From positions 7,595,495-7,659,494 of the forward strand of contig OZ234502.1 in assembly GCA_965153455.1 (NCBI GenBank): 64,000 nt of DNA, read 5' to 3'. The DNA is from Sphagnum compactum. Its lineage: Eukaryota; Bryophyta; Sphagnopsida; Sphagnales. A program made the translations under genes and the position numbers. Below the pieces are notes generated by a model, which searched no databases, was not told the DNA's origin, and was given only the letters and a program-made list of their open reading frames with translations. This document shows, piece by piece, positions 1 to 12,182 of the stretch. Numbering within the stretch: position 1 is the stretch's first letter; the number at the start of each line of letters is the position of its first letter.

Positions 1-2509
1 GATGAGTGTTGAGCACGTATTTAATACCACCAGTTAATATGCATCATAATACAAAATATATGTAGTTGTCGGATCCAACAAAAATGAAAATCAGTTCACG
101 ACATAAATGCGGGCCATTACATTTTTATGGAAATTGCATGTGCACATGGATATCCATTCAAATAACCGCCTAATACAAGCTGATGGATTAGTTATGATGG
201 ATCGTTACGGATAAGTTATGATGTTTCTTGGACCAGCTATTCATGAATGTGCAACTTAGCTTTGGTCCAATAACCCCAACCATACCAAACAATGTAGAAC
301 TGTTTTCCAATCCAAGAGCCAGAGACAAATCTAAAGGGAGCCTATAAAGATCTGTATTGTTCAATATAGGTAATGCCTTTTTGTTGTCTTTTTTCACAAA
401 ATTTCAGATATCAGGCCTATTTTCCAGGGACTCTTTTCCACCTTAAATTGGGCTTTTTAGCCTCATTCTTTTGGCCAATGTTTTTTGTAACTAATATGTG
501 GATTTTATGAATAAATGTCTTCTTTTCAATAAAAATGTGAACCCATAACATAAAGCCAATAACATTGCAGGTAGAACTTAATATCCACCAACAACTTTTT
601 AAATGTGTCACAATTGAATTCGTTTTTACAGCACGGTTTGAGATACCCGCAGCATAGACAATGGTTATTGGGGTTACTGCTTGCACATAATCGGAAGACC
701 ATGCCTATGCCAAAAAGGGAACATCAATTTTCAACACCTACAATCTATACCCATCTTGGAATGATATAAAATTGAACGTCTATGGTTTACACCAACATTG
801 GAATGGTATATACAGATGATACCCTGATAAGCAGTATTGGTAAGACTATGGGTATGTAAATCCTGACTAGTCTGGACATACCTAGTGATTGTACCTACCA
901 GATACCCATATTGCACCCAATAACTTAATTTTTCTTACTCAAGGAGTTTGAAACTCTAGATAGGTTTTTGTTTGCTTATTATATATTGAGTGGATCCAAC
1001 ACCTTCAATGTCAAACTAGTAAGTTGGAGCCATCACTTCTTTGTGTGTTGCTCATTTTGCTTCTTCAATGCAGCTGGTATGTCTTACAACCAAATTTTGC
1101 AACATGCTGTTCATAGTTTTGAAAGCATATAATAAAGTAGAATTTGATAGCTTGAGCTTCATTATACCCTTGTCATAGCTTTGTTTAGACTTATAACCTT
1201 TTGGATTTGTTAGCCTTTGCCGGTATTTCAATTCAATGGAATTGACTCTTTTTATTATGCTATATAATCTCTTAAACACAGGCTATCATTTGTATCATAT
1301 AAGATTCAAGTTTAACCTATCAACTCTGTACATGCGGTTCCTCTGTAACACGTTTTTACATAAACAGTAAACTTCAGGCTGACATCCCTTTGTAAACAGC
1401 TGGATCCAACTTGTTTCTGTGCCAAACTTAAACATCCGCATGGAAGTTGAACCATGGCCAAAAACAATATGGGATAAAAAATGAGGTGCTATTGGGAACA
1501 TCTTAGGGAACACATCGTGAACCTGATGAGAACATTTTCAGAACTTGATTAGAACCACTTTGGGAACACATTGGGAACCAAAAAATATCCCTCCTCCCAA
1601 AACCCAAATGAAGAAAACTAAGCCCACTTGAACCTTCTCACTGGCTGCACGAAATTTCTATTTCCAAAATGGTTTGTCACCATTTTCAACCTGGGCTAAT
1701 GCTAATACCCCCATTATAAGCTGGGGGTAGTACCCAACATATCCAACTCATATGTATTTATATGTTTCTTTGTTTGAAGTGAATGCTTCTATATATTGTA
1801 GAGTCCTCAAGGTTTCAGAACTTTTTTGTGATTGGCCAATCAAAGAGGCCCATTGTAAATTAAAATTACAAACTTGGAAGGCTCCAAACACACCCAACTA
1901 ATTAATATGGATCACAATAACATAACATAGGAAAGCATGATCATGTGTTTCGAAAAGAATGGTACTTGCTGTTTTTCTCTGCCATGTATATTATGTGTTC
2001 TCTTTGATTAAAATCCCCCTCCACACATATCTTTGAACTTTGTAAAGACCTACCCAAAAAAATTCTAGTTTTAGCACAGCAGGTTCTATGATGGAATTTC
2101 AATTTTATTTTTGGAACAAATGAAAAAATCCATTGCAAAGAGAAAGGAAACACCAACAAAAGGCCTGGAGGGGAGCACTCAAGCCCAAGCCCAAAAATGA
2201 AGTCACAAACAACTACTCACTTGGTAACACTAATAAATCTTAGCAGTTTAACTCTAAACCCTAAACATGCAACACTAGGAGGATCTCTCACACAAAGAGT
2301 GAAAGGAGGGCACCAATTTCTCTCAAAACCTTCTACGTACTCCTCCTCAGTGGAAGGTGTTTTAGCCCTAACCTGAAGGGAATTTTACCTCAGCAAAATT
2401 TTATTTCTGGGCAGAGGGTTCTCCCATGTTTTTGAGGTATCTTTTGGGTTTCATGGGTCATCTGGTCTCTAAAATTTTGTGTCAGGATCTGGCTTAGGAT
2501 ACAGTCCAG
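1..2509. other. Intergenic DNA, no gene recognised
   Basis: AT-rich sequence with only short, low-quality open frames on both strands. I see no domain, splice structure or clear repeat boundary. A loose series of GGGAACA/GAACA motifs lies near 1495-1580. Confidence 0.5.
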
Positions 2510-2651
2510 GCGTGAATGGAGGGGCCCTCTAGCCAGCCCAACTTCTCTTTTGTCCGAGAGCTGCCCATCCCTTTGTCCATGCGTGGATGGATAAGCCCTC
2601 CAGCCCACCTCAATTCCTTTTTGCCATGGGCTGCCCACCTCCATAAATCTT
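2510..2651. repeat. Tandem duplication, 71-bp period
   Basis: Two diverged copies of a 71-bp unit start at 2510 (GCGTGAATGGA) and 2581 (GCGTGGATGGA). Both contain GCCCTC, an AACTTCT/AATTCCT tract and end with GCTGCCCA. The duplication sits inside an open frame at 2516-2938 that I do not accept as a gene. Confidence 0.65.
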
Positions 2652-3050
2652 TGGAAGCGCGTTATCAGCCACACAGACCTAAACTAACTTTAACCACCCA
2701 CTTGCCCCACTTTTTGTTTTGGTCAATTTTCAATTCAACGTTTACAATTCATTTCCAATCTAACTCCGAGGGGGTTTTTTTTTTACAAAGCACCTCGTCA
2801 AGAGTCTTTTTCTACTCTCTTGGAAATTTCAGCCCCGTGGTGATAATAGACCTTTTTTTGACCACCTGCCTGGGAATTGCTCATTCTCCACAACAAGCCA
2901 TGGAAGTAAGTAACTTGTTATTTAAACATTCAAATTGAAACATTCTCTTTCTCCACTCTTTTCTTTTCTCACGGAGCTCTTTGGATCATGGGCTTTTTAC
3001 TATGTACCGAAATAGATGATGGATAATTTTGTAGTGAATTTGCTTAATAA
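2652..3050. other. Intergenic, nothing recognised
   Basis: Poly-T and CT-rich stretches; no gene or repeat structure seen. Confidence 0.4.
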
Positions 3051-4102
3051 CAATCACACCTAATGCTAAGTTGATGTTAAGAGAAGTAAGTTTTTCTCTT
3101 TTTTTTTGTGTTATCAAATCAAAATGTTAACCAACATCAAATCCTAGGTGGAATTCTAAGTGACACAATATATTAAGTGGGTGTTAATGTGATGTTGAGC
3201 GGATGTTGTTTAACAACAAATTTTCAAAAAACCTAAATCTTGGAATAAAATGAAAATGTTTAGAAGCAACCTAGCATAAAAAGGGCTTTAAATCAATGTG
3301 AAGTAACAAACTATTTTTCCATGGTTTTTTTAGTTGCGAAAGAGTAAAACCATAGAAGTTAATTACCATTTAGGTCAACATTATCTAACATAAGTCTTCT
3401 TCTTTTTCATGATGTTATTTAAATGTCAGGCTACTCAACACTATTAAGGCTTAGCACCAAGTTTGATTACAGCTCTTAAAAGTTAAAATATTATGGATGA
3501 ATTGAACAAATCGCACACAATTACAACATCCTATGAAATTTCAAGCTTCATAAAAAGAAAAGACTAAAGGATCATTCAAACCTCATGTTATGGCTTATAT
3601 TGTTGGGCAATCTAATATTTAGATAACATCATAAAGAAAAAAATATCTAACTTAAAGTTAGAAATAACCTAAAATGTCACTTAATAATTTTGGTGTCTAT
3701 TCAATCCTAGGTTAGTTTTATTTTAAATTAAAGCATCAATAGGTTAAACACCTTACCTTTGTCACAAGAGATTCACACCATCATGATGAATGTTAATTAT
3801 TAGTAGTCACAATCAAAATTGATTATTATAATTGAGATTATATTACAATTAATATGAAATGTAATAAGTATTGAGTTAGATCTCACAATCAAGATTGTGC
3901 TATGTAACATTGAGTTAAGACCTCAAAACCTAGCACAAATGTTGGCTATTTTTGGATGTTAACTAGCACAAATGTTCACACCATGTACCATTGGATGCCA
4001 CATCATGAGCAATGCTAGCAAAACCTACGAATGTGAATGCACCCAAATCAAAAAAAATCAACATCAACTTACTATTAACAAGTAGCACTAGGTGTGAATG
4101 AT
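3051..4102. mobile_element. Possible DNA element with inverted ends
   Basis: The left end reads CAATCACACCTAATGCTAAG and the reverse complement of the right end reads ATCATTCACACCTAGTGCTA. These match over about 28 bases with mismatches, and both ends are followed inward by TTGATGTTRA-like sequence. The interior (~1 kb) is AT-rich with no coding remnant. No convincing target-site duplication was found, so the family is unassigned. The TCACACY end motif resembles the MITE at 52383-52600. Confidence 0.45.
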
Positions 4103-4645
4103 GTGTAAGTCAAAAGAACGAAAACACCATATATTCCAAACACAATACCTTAAAGGTTTGACCTCTATTGAACATAGATAAAGTGTTATTTTTTAAGATG
4201 AATAGTCAAGTGAATATATCTTATTTTTGAAATAATTCACTAAAAGTAAGGTTCTAAAATAAAGTCCTTTGAAAGAACACATCAAAAATCAATATTTTGA
4301 ATTAGATTTCTAAAAATGAAGTGTTTATACAACTGTCCTTGAATACATCATATTTTTGGATTTCTAAAAACCTCAAATCCATTACTTGATATGAATACTT
4401 TCAATTCAAACCATAATAGGCTAACTTCTTCAAAACAATTATGTGTCTTGAGACTTACACTAAATTAGTCCAAAATTTCACATGCCTTAGGTCATGCTCT
4501 TAAATAGCCATGTATGAAATTTTATCTTTACATTGAAATAAAAGTGCATGCTTATACAATGGACAATTTAGCAATTAAACAAATTTCAAAATGAACTTGG
4601 TTGAAAGCTCCAAATTGAGTATTCATTTAGGTAAATCAATGCAAA
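4103..4645. other. Intergenic, nothing recognised
   Basis: AT-rich, no frame or repeat of note. Confidence 0.4.
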
Positions 4646-4799
4646 CACTACTACACAATGTGGGTGCAGTTCATTAATCCCTATTCATTAAACCAATGAA
4701 TTCATTGCTTCCCCACTAGGTCCCATTCATTATAATCAATGAATTCATTCATAATCCAATGAAATCACTTGGCATACAAGGACACTTTTTGTTGTAGTG
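4646..4799. mobile_element. CACTA-type MITE, 154 bp
   Basis: The left end is CACTACTACACAATGTGGGT and the right end finishes with TTTTTGTTGTAGTG, whose reverse complement is CACTACAACAAAAA. A 3-bp direct repeat AAA flanks both sides (4643-4645 and 4800-4802), as expected of CACTA/CMC insertion. The internal part has repeated CATT(A)ATCAATGAATTCATT-like words, typical of subterminal repeats. It has no coding capacity. An AAA duplication in AT-rich DNA is weak evidence alone, but with both ends it is convincing. Confidence 0.7.
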
Positions 4800-7136
4800 A
4801 AATTTCATTGTAAATCCATGTCAATATGATATGATGAATTTAAACCCTACCACATATTTTGTTTACCTTAAGCATTCAATTTGAAAGGAAAATCACATTG
4901 GTATAAAGGACCTTTTATTATTGCAAGTATGTCCAAAAAAATTACACTCAATCTTATTTTCACCCAACTAGCCAATCAAAGAATTCCATAAGTTTTGTGA
5001 CAAAATTCAATAATTTGGTTATTTTGAAATCAATGGGAATGGTATTATGGTGGTTGCTCACTGCTGTAAAAGCGAAAGATTTTTAAACATACTCTTTGAC
5101 TATGGTTGTTTTCATTTTTTTCCATATATTATGCATCAGCTCAATGATTTCCAATTTTGCATGGATGCTTATCAACAAATTATATTTTAGAGGTGAAAGG
5201 TTCTTCCACATAAATTTCATTGTCTTTTTTCTAATGAACATGTTGGATTGTGTGATGTTGTGTCTACAAGATAGGAAGTTTCTAATCATGCAAGGGCGAT
5301 AGAAGATATATATGGACTTAATGTTTTTGGGTGAAAAGGGGCATCATGGAAGCTAAGCTCCTTTTTATGATTGTGTTTAAAAGACATGTAAAGTATTCCA
5401 TGATTGTACTTAGTACATATATTTTGGGTTAAGGTTAGAAGACTTATCTTGCTTGGCATTTAATATCATGTGTGAGCTTAATTAGTTATGCTTGGCATGA
5501 GAGGTATGTGAAGCTTACACAATGTATGTGGAGATTCAAGTTTTGAAATCAATTGTCTTCATTTTTTGGCAAAGCTACAAAATCACGTGAATGAATAATA
5601 CTATTTTATCCGCTACACATCTTCTAGATCAACATTCTAAGTTTATATGCATTAGTTATATAAGGGCAGATCATAGTAGAGGCATTTGAACTCCATGACT
5701 ACCCTTGAACTTGGCAAAGAACAAGTGTATTTTTTATTAATGAAATTTGGGAGATGTTAGGTCTAAAATTGAACTATGACACCCAAATGGATGTACTAAT
5801 TTTGAAGCATGAAACATTTTAAATTTTGTAAGATTTTGATTTGTGGTATTATTTTGCTTGGGCATGATCAAGGTTTTGAAACTAAAAGTTATCAACATTA
5901 ATTAATTTGAAAAGGATCTTACTTTTGGAAGTTCTTAAACCCTTACAATTAAACATAATTTTTGAAGGTTGGATGGTTTGGGAAAAAGGACATTGAATTG
6001 TTGGAGTTTTGTTGGTGTGTGAGTAGGTGATGCATGTTCAAAGAGAAGTTGGGCTGAATTTTTTGTGAACATGATGGTAATGAGCAAGGTATAATCAAGA
6101 GTTAAGATTGTGCAAATATTTGAGTCTTGGTTTGCAAACTTTGAATTTGAAATAAACCAACATGATTTTTCAACCTTATGAAATTTGGTTCATTGTAATT
6201 CAATGAGTCCCAAGGGATTTTCACTATCTACATAGTCAATGACTTGAACTAGTCCTTAGAAAACAACACACATACATGCTTTCTAATCTTTGCTCAAATG
6301 TACAATTATCTTGTTGTTCACCTCATTTCATTTTCTTTTGTTCCATCTCTTAGCACAAGATTCATGATGGTATAGTTGATAGATCTGAATTTTTTTCACA
6401 GCCAACATGGTGGATTAATATATAATACATTCAAAGACCAAGAATCAAATGAAGTAAAACAAGATAATTTGAACATAGGATTGAATGTTAATGAGCTTGA
6501 TGGAACCATATAAGCACCTTCCACTTTGTAGTGGTTGCACCTAATTAAATTATGATTTTTCTTTGAATTACTTAATATGAGATAATTTGGCAAAATGTAT
6601 GGCACATTCCATAGAAAATTTCCACTTGGGGGCAACGTTATTTATTCCACCAACACATTCCATTGAAAATGCTTCATTCCACTTTGGGTTAATTTCCACT
6701 ACAGTGGAATGTGGAGGGGGGTATGTGGCACCTAGGTTAGGTTTGCCCCAAAAGCCAATGCAACCCCTAAGTTAGGCATAAACCCTTGCCACATGACATT
6801 TAAGGTATACATAAACTTAGGCCAAATGGCATTTAGGCTAGGCTTAGACCTAAGCCACATGGAACACATATTTAATCAATTCTAGATTTTGAAAAATTCA
6901 AAAATAAAAATAATCAATTTTGAAAGTTTAAAGATAAATAAATAACATCTTCAACCTGGTGGGCACCAAATAAAGTGTTGAAACGACAAATCTTCATAAC
7001 AATTTTTTTCACTGTCAGAACAATTAATATACATGACAATAGATAAACCTAGTGGCCACTCAAATTTAAAAACTAAAAGATTTTAAAAAGAGGGGTGCAT
7101 AACTAAAGCATTGCATAACATCATGAAGTAAACAAT
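4800..7136. other. Intergenic, nothing coding recognised
   Basis: AT-rich DNA. Around 6597-6720 the word CACATTCCAT and its complement ATGGAATGTG recur, and around 6738-6860 there are imperfect TTAGGY(M)TA words. No gene is supported. The open frames at 5083-5302 overlap on opposite strands and look random. Confidence 0.4.
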
Positions 7137-9158
7137 CACTACTACAAAGGTGGGGCATAATTCATTAGCCTAAATCACTATAAGACTTTAAAAGTGAAAT
7201 AAATTCATTGCACTTTAGTGATTTCACCCTAGTTAAAGTTATTTCACTATAATATCATTATGTAAACATCATCTTTCACTATTAATTAACAAAATTCACT
7301 ATTATAATTTATTGTGGTAAATAGGTTTATTTTTATTTTGTTGTTTAAATACCCTATGCTACATTATGATATACCTTATATTATTTTAGGCTACCTTAAA
7401 TATTCTAATTTATATTCTAAATTATTATACATTATTTTACTTTAAGGTATCCTAATTAACTTATTATGGGATTTTTTACTTTAAATTATTTTAAATTAAA
7501 TTATTCAATTATCCTTAAATTATACTTTAGGTTATTTTATTTTATTTTATTTTATTTTATTTCAAATTATATTTTAGGTTATTCAAGGTCATTATACTTG
7601 ATGTTATTCTAAGTTGTTTTTATCCTAAGTAGAAATTTAAAATAATCGAAAATAAAATATAATGACCTAAGGTAAAATAACTTAGAATAACCACAAATAG
7701 CCACCAATAGAACAACCATGAATAGCCACCAATAAGATAACCACCAATGGCCTACAATAAAATAGTTTGCAATAGAATAACCTACAATAGAAGAGCCAAC
7801 AAGAACCACTAATAACCACCAATAGCCAAGAATAACCTATGATAATTTAGCTTAAAATAATCACTAATAGAATAACCATTAATAGAATAGCCACCAATAA
7901 AATAAGTATGAATAGCCACCAATAGCCACGAATAACCACCAATAACCACAAATAGCTTATGGCAATATAGCCTAGAATAACCAATAATAACATAAGGTGA
8001 AATAACCTTCTATAGCCAAAAATAACCAACAATAACTTCACATAGCCGAAAATAACCTAAAATGAAATAACTTAGAATAGCCAAAAATAACTTATAATGG
8101 TCGTAAATAAATTAAAGTGAAATAACCTATAATAACTAAAAATAGCATAGAATAACCAAAAATAACTTACAATAGTCGAAAATAGCCTAAGGTGAAATAG
8201 CCTAAATTAGTCAAAAGTAACATAAAATAGCGAAAAATAACTTAGAATAATTGAAAATAACCTAGGGTGAAATAATTTAAAATAGCAAAAAAAACTGAGA
8301 ATAACCATAAATAACTGTAAATAATGTAGGGTGAAATAACTTAATATAATGAAAACTAACCCTAGAATAGCTGAAAATAAGCTAACATAGGTAGTATTAT
8401 TATATTAGCAAAAATGTATTCATTTATTAATTTTTTTTCTTTTTCAAAATAATGGTCATTGAAATGTTATTGAATAGTGATATTCAAAAAACAATTTGTT
8501 CAAATGATTTTACACTTTCAAAAGGAAACAAATGTAACTTTTAAATTAAACTATAGTCATTTCATTTGGACAAAATCTTAATAAGATATGAATTTTTCAA
8601 GTTTATGTTTTTGTAATGTTTAAAATGAAGCATTTGATAAATGGAATGCAATGTAACACATAGTCACAAGTGTGGTGGTTTGATGGTAAAGGTATTTTCC
8701 TCCATCTTAAAGGTCAAAGGATCAAACTTCATTAATGGTGTGTTTGTGCTCAACAGAGGTAAGTTGACGAAATATTTTCCTCTGTAGTTCCCTAAAATAA
8801 GTGTTTTTTAGGTTGATTTCATGGCTTATATACCTAGGCTAAGTCTTTAATGTAACATAGGTAGTGACACATGTTAATAATTCATAAGTTGAAAATGATG
8901 AAATTATCAATAATATTAAATATTACATTAAATATTAAATAATTTAAATTTAATTGATTTCCATGTTGCCTAGTTAATTAACTAACAAGTGAAATGACTT
9001 GGTAAATTTGTATTTCACTAAGCACTAGTGGATCAATTCACTATCCGTAACAATTGGTTCATTGGGGGGTTGACCAGTTTTCACCATAGTAAAAATGTCC
9101 AAATTCACTCAAAATCTAATGAAACCCAGAGTGAATTAAGACGCATTTTGGTGTAGTG
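7137..9158. mobile_element. CACTA-type transposon, non-autonomous, 2,022 bp
   Basis: The left terminus is CACTACTACAAAGGTGGGGC. The right terminus ends GCATTTTGGTGTAGTG, whose reverse complement starts CACTACACCAAAATGC. A 3-bp target-site duplication AAT lies at 7134-7136 and 9159-9161. Ends starting CACTA with 3-bp duplications define the CACTA (CMC/EnSpm) superfamily. No transposase is recognisable inside. Most of the interior is a foldback of short repeats (7320-8400), so this is a non-autonomous derivative. The termini resemble those of the small element at 4646-4799, suggesting one family. Confidence 0.75.
7320..8400. repeat. Foldback array of AATAACC-like short repeats
   Basis: From about 7640 to 8400 the + strand is a degenerate chain of AATAACC, AATAGCC and AACTTAGAATA words. 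A higher-order unit of about 70 bp is marked by GGTGAAATAACC near 7993, 8058, 8113, 8190, 8263 and 8328. From about 7320 to 7620 the same words occur in reverse complement (TTATTTTAGGTTATT and similar). The whole is thus an inverted structure centred near 7630. It includes a (TTTTA)n run at 7532-7561. The minus-strand frames rich in Trp, Tyr and Leu here are products of the repeat, not genes. Confidence 0.7.
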
Positions 9159-11144
9159 AATTCAATGGCAAAATCAAATAACACAATTTGAAATATCTAC
9201 TAAATTTTATGTCATTGACTTTTGCAAAGTATCAACAAAAGAATTTACAATACCTACAATTATTGTATCTCATAAACCATTGGTGGACCATTGAATAGCA
9301 AAGCTTGGGGGCACTAAACAATTGAAAAAATTATTTATTAGAAAATAAAACCAATTGGTGGCCACCAATTGGTATCATAGTCCTAACTTGAAAATATACT
9401 AAAACATATATATTGAACATTTAACCTTGAGTAGGAAGAAGTTTACTTATTATGAAATATGAATTTCACCCTCTAAAACTAACAACCAAAGTAAACCTAA
9501 AGTGCACGAAAAACAATGACTATTAATTTATTGATTTCATATAAATACATTGAATATCAAAAACTATTTTGCCATCCATATAGGAATTTGGAATATGAGC
9601 TACTGAAACTGAAAGTCCACTTTACAAACAACCAAAAATTGAAGAATTGTCTAACCTTTAAGACCAAAAGTCAAATATGCAACTACATCTTTTACGTCTC
9701 TAAATAAGGAACCCAGTTGGCAGCATGATTTTCTACTAATTAGAATTGCAAATGCCTTCACATAGTCTACAAACAAAGGGGGGAATCCATTACAAACAGA
9801 AATGAATAATTGAAATCTCCCCAAACTACAAACCTCAAATTGACAAAATATAAAATAAAACAAATAATTGAACCAACGTGAAATGAAAGACATGGAAAAC
9901 ATAACTGAAACAAGGAAGGGTTTAGGGTTTATTTAGGATGTCACCTTAAGGAAGTTGCGCTATTGCTAGATCCCCTTTCGAACTTCCCTCAAATTGTTTG
10001 AACCAAAAATAAGATGGATATCGAAAACTCAACGGTGGCCTCGAAAACAACATGATAACTGTGAAATAGATGTAAACTATCTTTGCAAAAGGCAAACCTT
10101 TTAATGCCGATCACAATTGAAATGCAAGGTCTAACCATTGCAACTTGTTTTTAAATAACTCATGTCCGCTGAATGGCTCAAGGCACAGTCCACTCTAATT
10201 TGGACTTCAAAGGGCTTTGCTAGGCTCATCATCAATGAGTAATGTTTGATCTTGTCACCATATGGCAAACCTCCACATGCAAAGTGAACTTGATCCAAGT
10301 CCCTCAAATAGTTATAGACTGAGAGTGTGAGTTGACCCATTGTTGTAGTTCACATCCCTAAACAACCACAAATTGATTGATAAAAGTTTTGGGCGTCAAC
10401 AAAGGTAGAATTTCAAAGACATCTTCTAATAACATACACGACCAAATAACAATGTAAAAATGTTCAAATGCTCACGAAAAGAAATCTTGTATTCCAACAC
10501 AAATTTCCAACTTGGATACATTTAAATTCTTCCCAATCTTTCATCAATCCTGTTGAAGAAAGGCACACTTTGGAAAGTAACAAAGGACACCATTGACATT
10601 GAGAATGAATTTTTTTTTAATTATGCCAAATCAACGTCGAAAAGTCCAAATCCACCTCTTTACATTAGAAAGAGAAACATGATGCACCTACTAAAAAGAA
10701 AAAAGGTTAAAGCAAAGAGAAATTCAAGAATGAGTAGAAGCCTCCATCCTTGTCATAAGAGATGTTAGTCCAAAAATTAAGTTGATATCCAAAATATGGA
10801 AGGATAATTTTAGGGAATTTGGTAATAACATGGACTGGAAACACACATATCACGACCTAGCAACCACTAAGTAGATGAGGGAGAACACCAGGCAGTCACT
10901 AGATGGTTGCAGGAGTGCGAAATTCAACCCAAAGGCCATTAGGCCAAAACCAAATGCTTTAAAAACAAATAGTACAAGCAACATTCAAGCAATATAATTT
11001 TATTATTTTTATTTTTTTTCCAAAGGAAATATTTGAGATATTCAAACAAGCAAAATTTGAGGATGAACAATTAATAAGGTACTTTTTGTTTCAATTTCAA
11101 TTTTGCGTTGTTACAAAAACTGGGTTGGTAGGTATGATTGCATT
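9159..11144. other. Gene-poor stretch with unidentified minus-strand frames
   Basis: No known gene. Two minus-strand frames (10131-10340 and 9651-9902) contain protein-like sequence, for example a segment with CGGLPYGDKIKHYSLMMSLA. They lie on the same strand as, and downstream of, the FCP1-like fragments, and may be remains of the same decayed gene block. I do not recognise their family. Around 10853-10915 there are two worn relatives of the palindromic repeat (CTAGCAACCACTAAG and CAGTCACTAGATGG). Confidence 0.35.
9351..9372. repeat. Perfect 22-bp palindrome with GGTGGCCACC core
   Basis: The sequence reads CCAATT, then GGTGGCCACC, then AATTGG, a perfect palindrome. The core is the same as that of the 49-bp array at 17845-18743 and of units near 14443. 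Confidence 0.8.
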
Positions 11145-11881
11145 TCATAAACAACATTTTTTAAAATCATGGATTATCTGGATTAATACATATAGTACTA
11201 CCAAAAAGATTGTGTTCAACAAAAATGGGAACACCATATCTAGATGAATGAAGATTTTCCAAGTAAAGGATAATAGACCCCAACAAATATCGATCCTCCC
11301 CATAAATGTCATCAAGAGACTCCAAAAAAATGGCACTATACAAGTCATTAAACATGTTTTTGTATGGCGTATCGTCTACGAACAACATGTTGCTAGCGTG
11401 AGTGTAAAGAAACATAGAAAAAAAAACATCGAGGTTTTTACAAAAAAATTAACTTGTTAGGTTTATTCGGTAAGAATCACGAATCTTGCATGCAAAATGT
11501 CTAATCAAACACTCTAGAAACATGTATGGAAATTTATGTTTTGCACCACATTTGATCCAAATAATTATAAATATTGTGATGTTAGGTTGTGGACCAAATG
11601 TAGATGTGGAATTACGCAAAACACTTCTTTAGGAATTCCTTCAATCCAGGGCGAAGAATGATGATGCAAGATGTAACATTTCCATACCCACCCTTATCAA
11701 AACGTGTGGCGATCAAAACTCTGTTCAAATTTAAAATCATATGAAATGCACTCACCTCCACTATAAACAACCAAGGCGCTTGGGAGTTGCCACTCGAAGT
11801 CAATGGAATTTCATTCAGGCCTATTTCAACGATGGCGCGTGGATTTGACAACTCCACATCTTCCGCCTCCTTAAGAAACAA
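11145..11881 (-). pseudogene. FCP1/HAD phosphatase-like fragment, copy B
   Basis: Read from 11881 downwards, the minus strand gives a segment with NRVLIATRFDKGG, then LRPGLKEFLKKCFA, an in-frame stop, then FHIYIWSTT and NIYNYLDQMWCKT. After a further stop and a frame change it continues with MLFVDDTPYKNMF, SAIFLES and LLGSIILYLENLHSS. This follows the order of the FCP1-homology (NLI/SCP) domain: DxDG-type motif I, the LRPGLxEFL block, the hydrophobic IYIWS block, then the motif III-type VDD block. Known members are aspartate-dependent phosphatases of the HAD superfamily. Motif I is damaged (DxDG expected; LNRV seen) and there are several stops. It is parallel to copy A at 12183-12900. The call rests on motif order recognised by eye. 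Confidence 0.6.
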
Positions 11882-12182
11882 TGCATTGATAACCTAAAAC
11901 AAAAAAACAAAGAGTTGTTAGCGAAGTCCTAAAAATCAAGGACCACATAAATGAAAGAATTTGGAAATCCAAGAAAGAAATGGAAGGAAGGAACAAAAGA
12001 GAAAAATTGGAGTACTTACTATGGATGTCAAGTGACTTCTATAAAAAGAGGTGTAATAGGCCATGGTGCAATTTTCGAACAACATTTGAAATCTAACATT
12101 GTCTTCCTTGAGACTTCTAATGGTGTTAAAAGGATAGAACTCCACAAAGATGAGAACACTAAGCTCAGAGTAATGATGAAAT
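11882..12182. other. Spacer between the two FCP1-like fragments
   Basis: Overlapping short frames on both strands; nothing recognised. Confidence 0.35.

Noticed and set aside
2240-2270. Telomere-like CCCTAAA words
   Set aside because: Only one or two units, not an array.
2516-2938. 140-codon plus-strand frame
   Set aside because: It crosses a 71-bp tandem duplication, has low-quality composition and an overlapping open frame on the other strand.
7609-8041. Minus-strand frames rich in Trp, Tyr, Leu and Val resembling membrane proteins
   Set aside because: They are translations of the AATAACC-type repeat inside a CACTA element.
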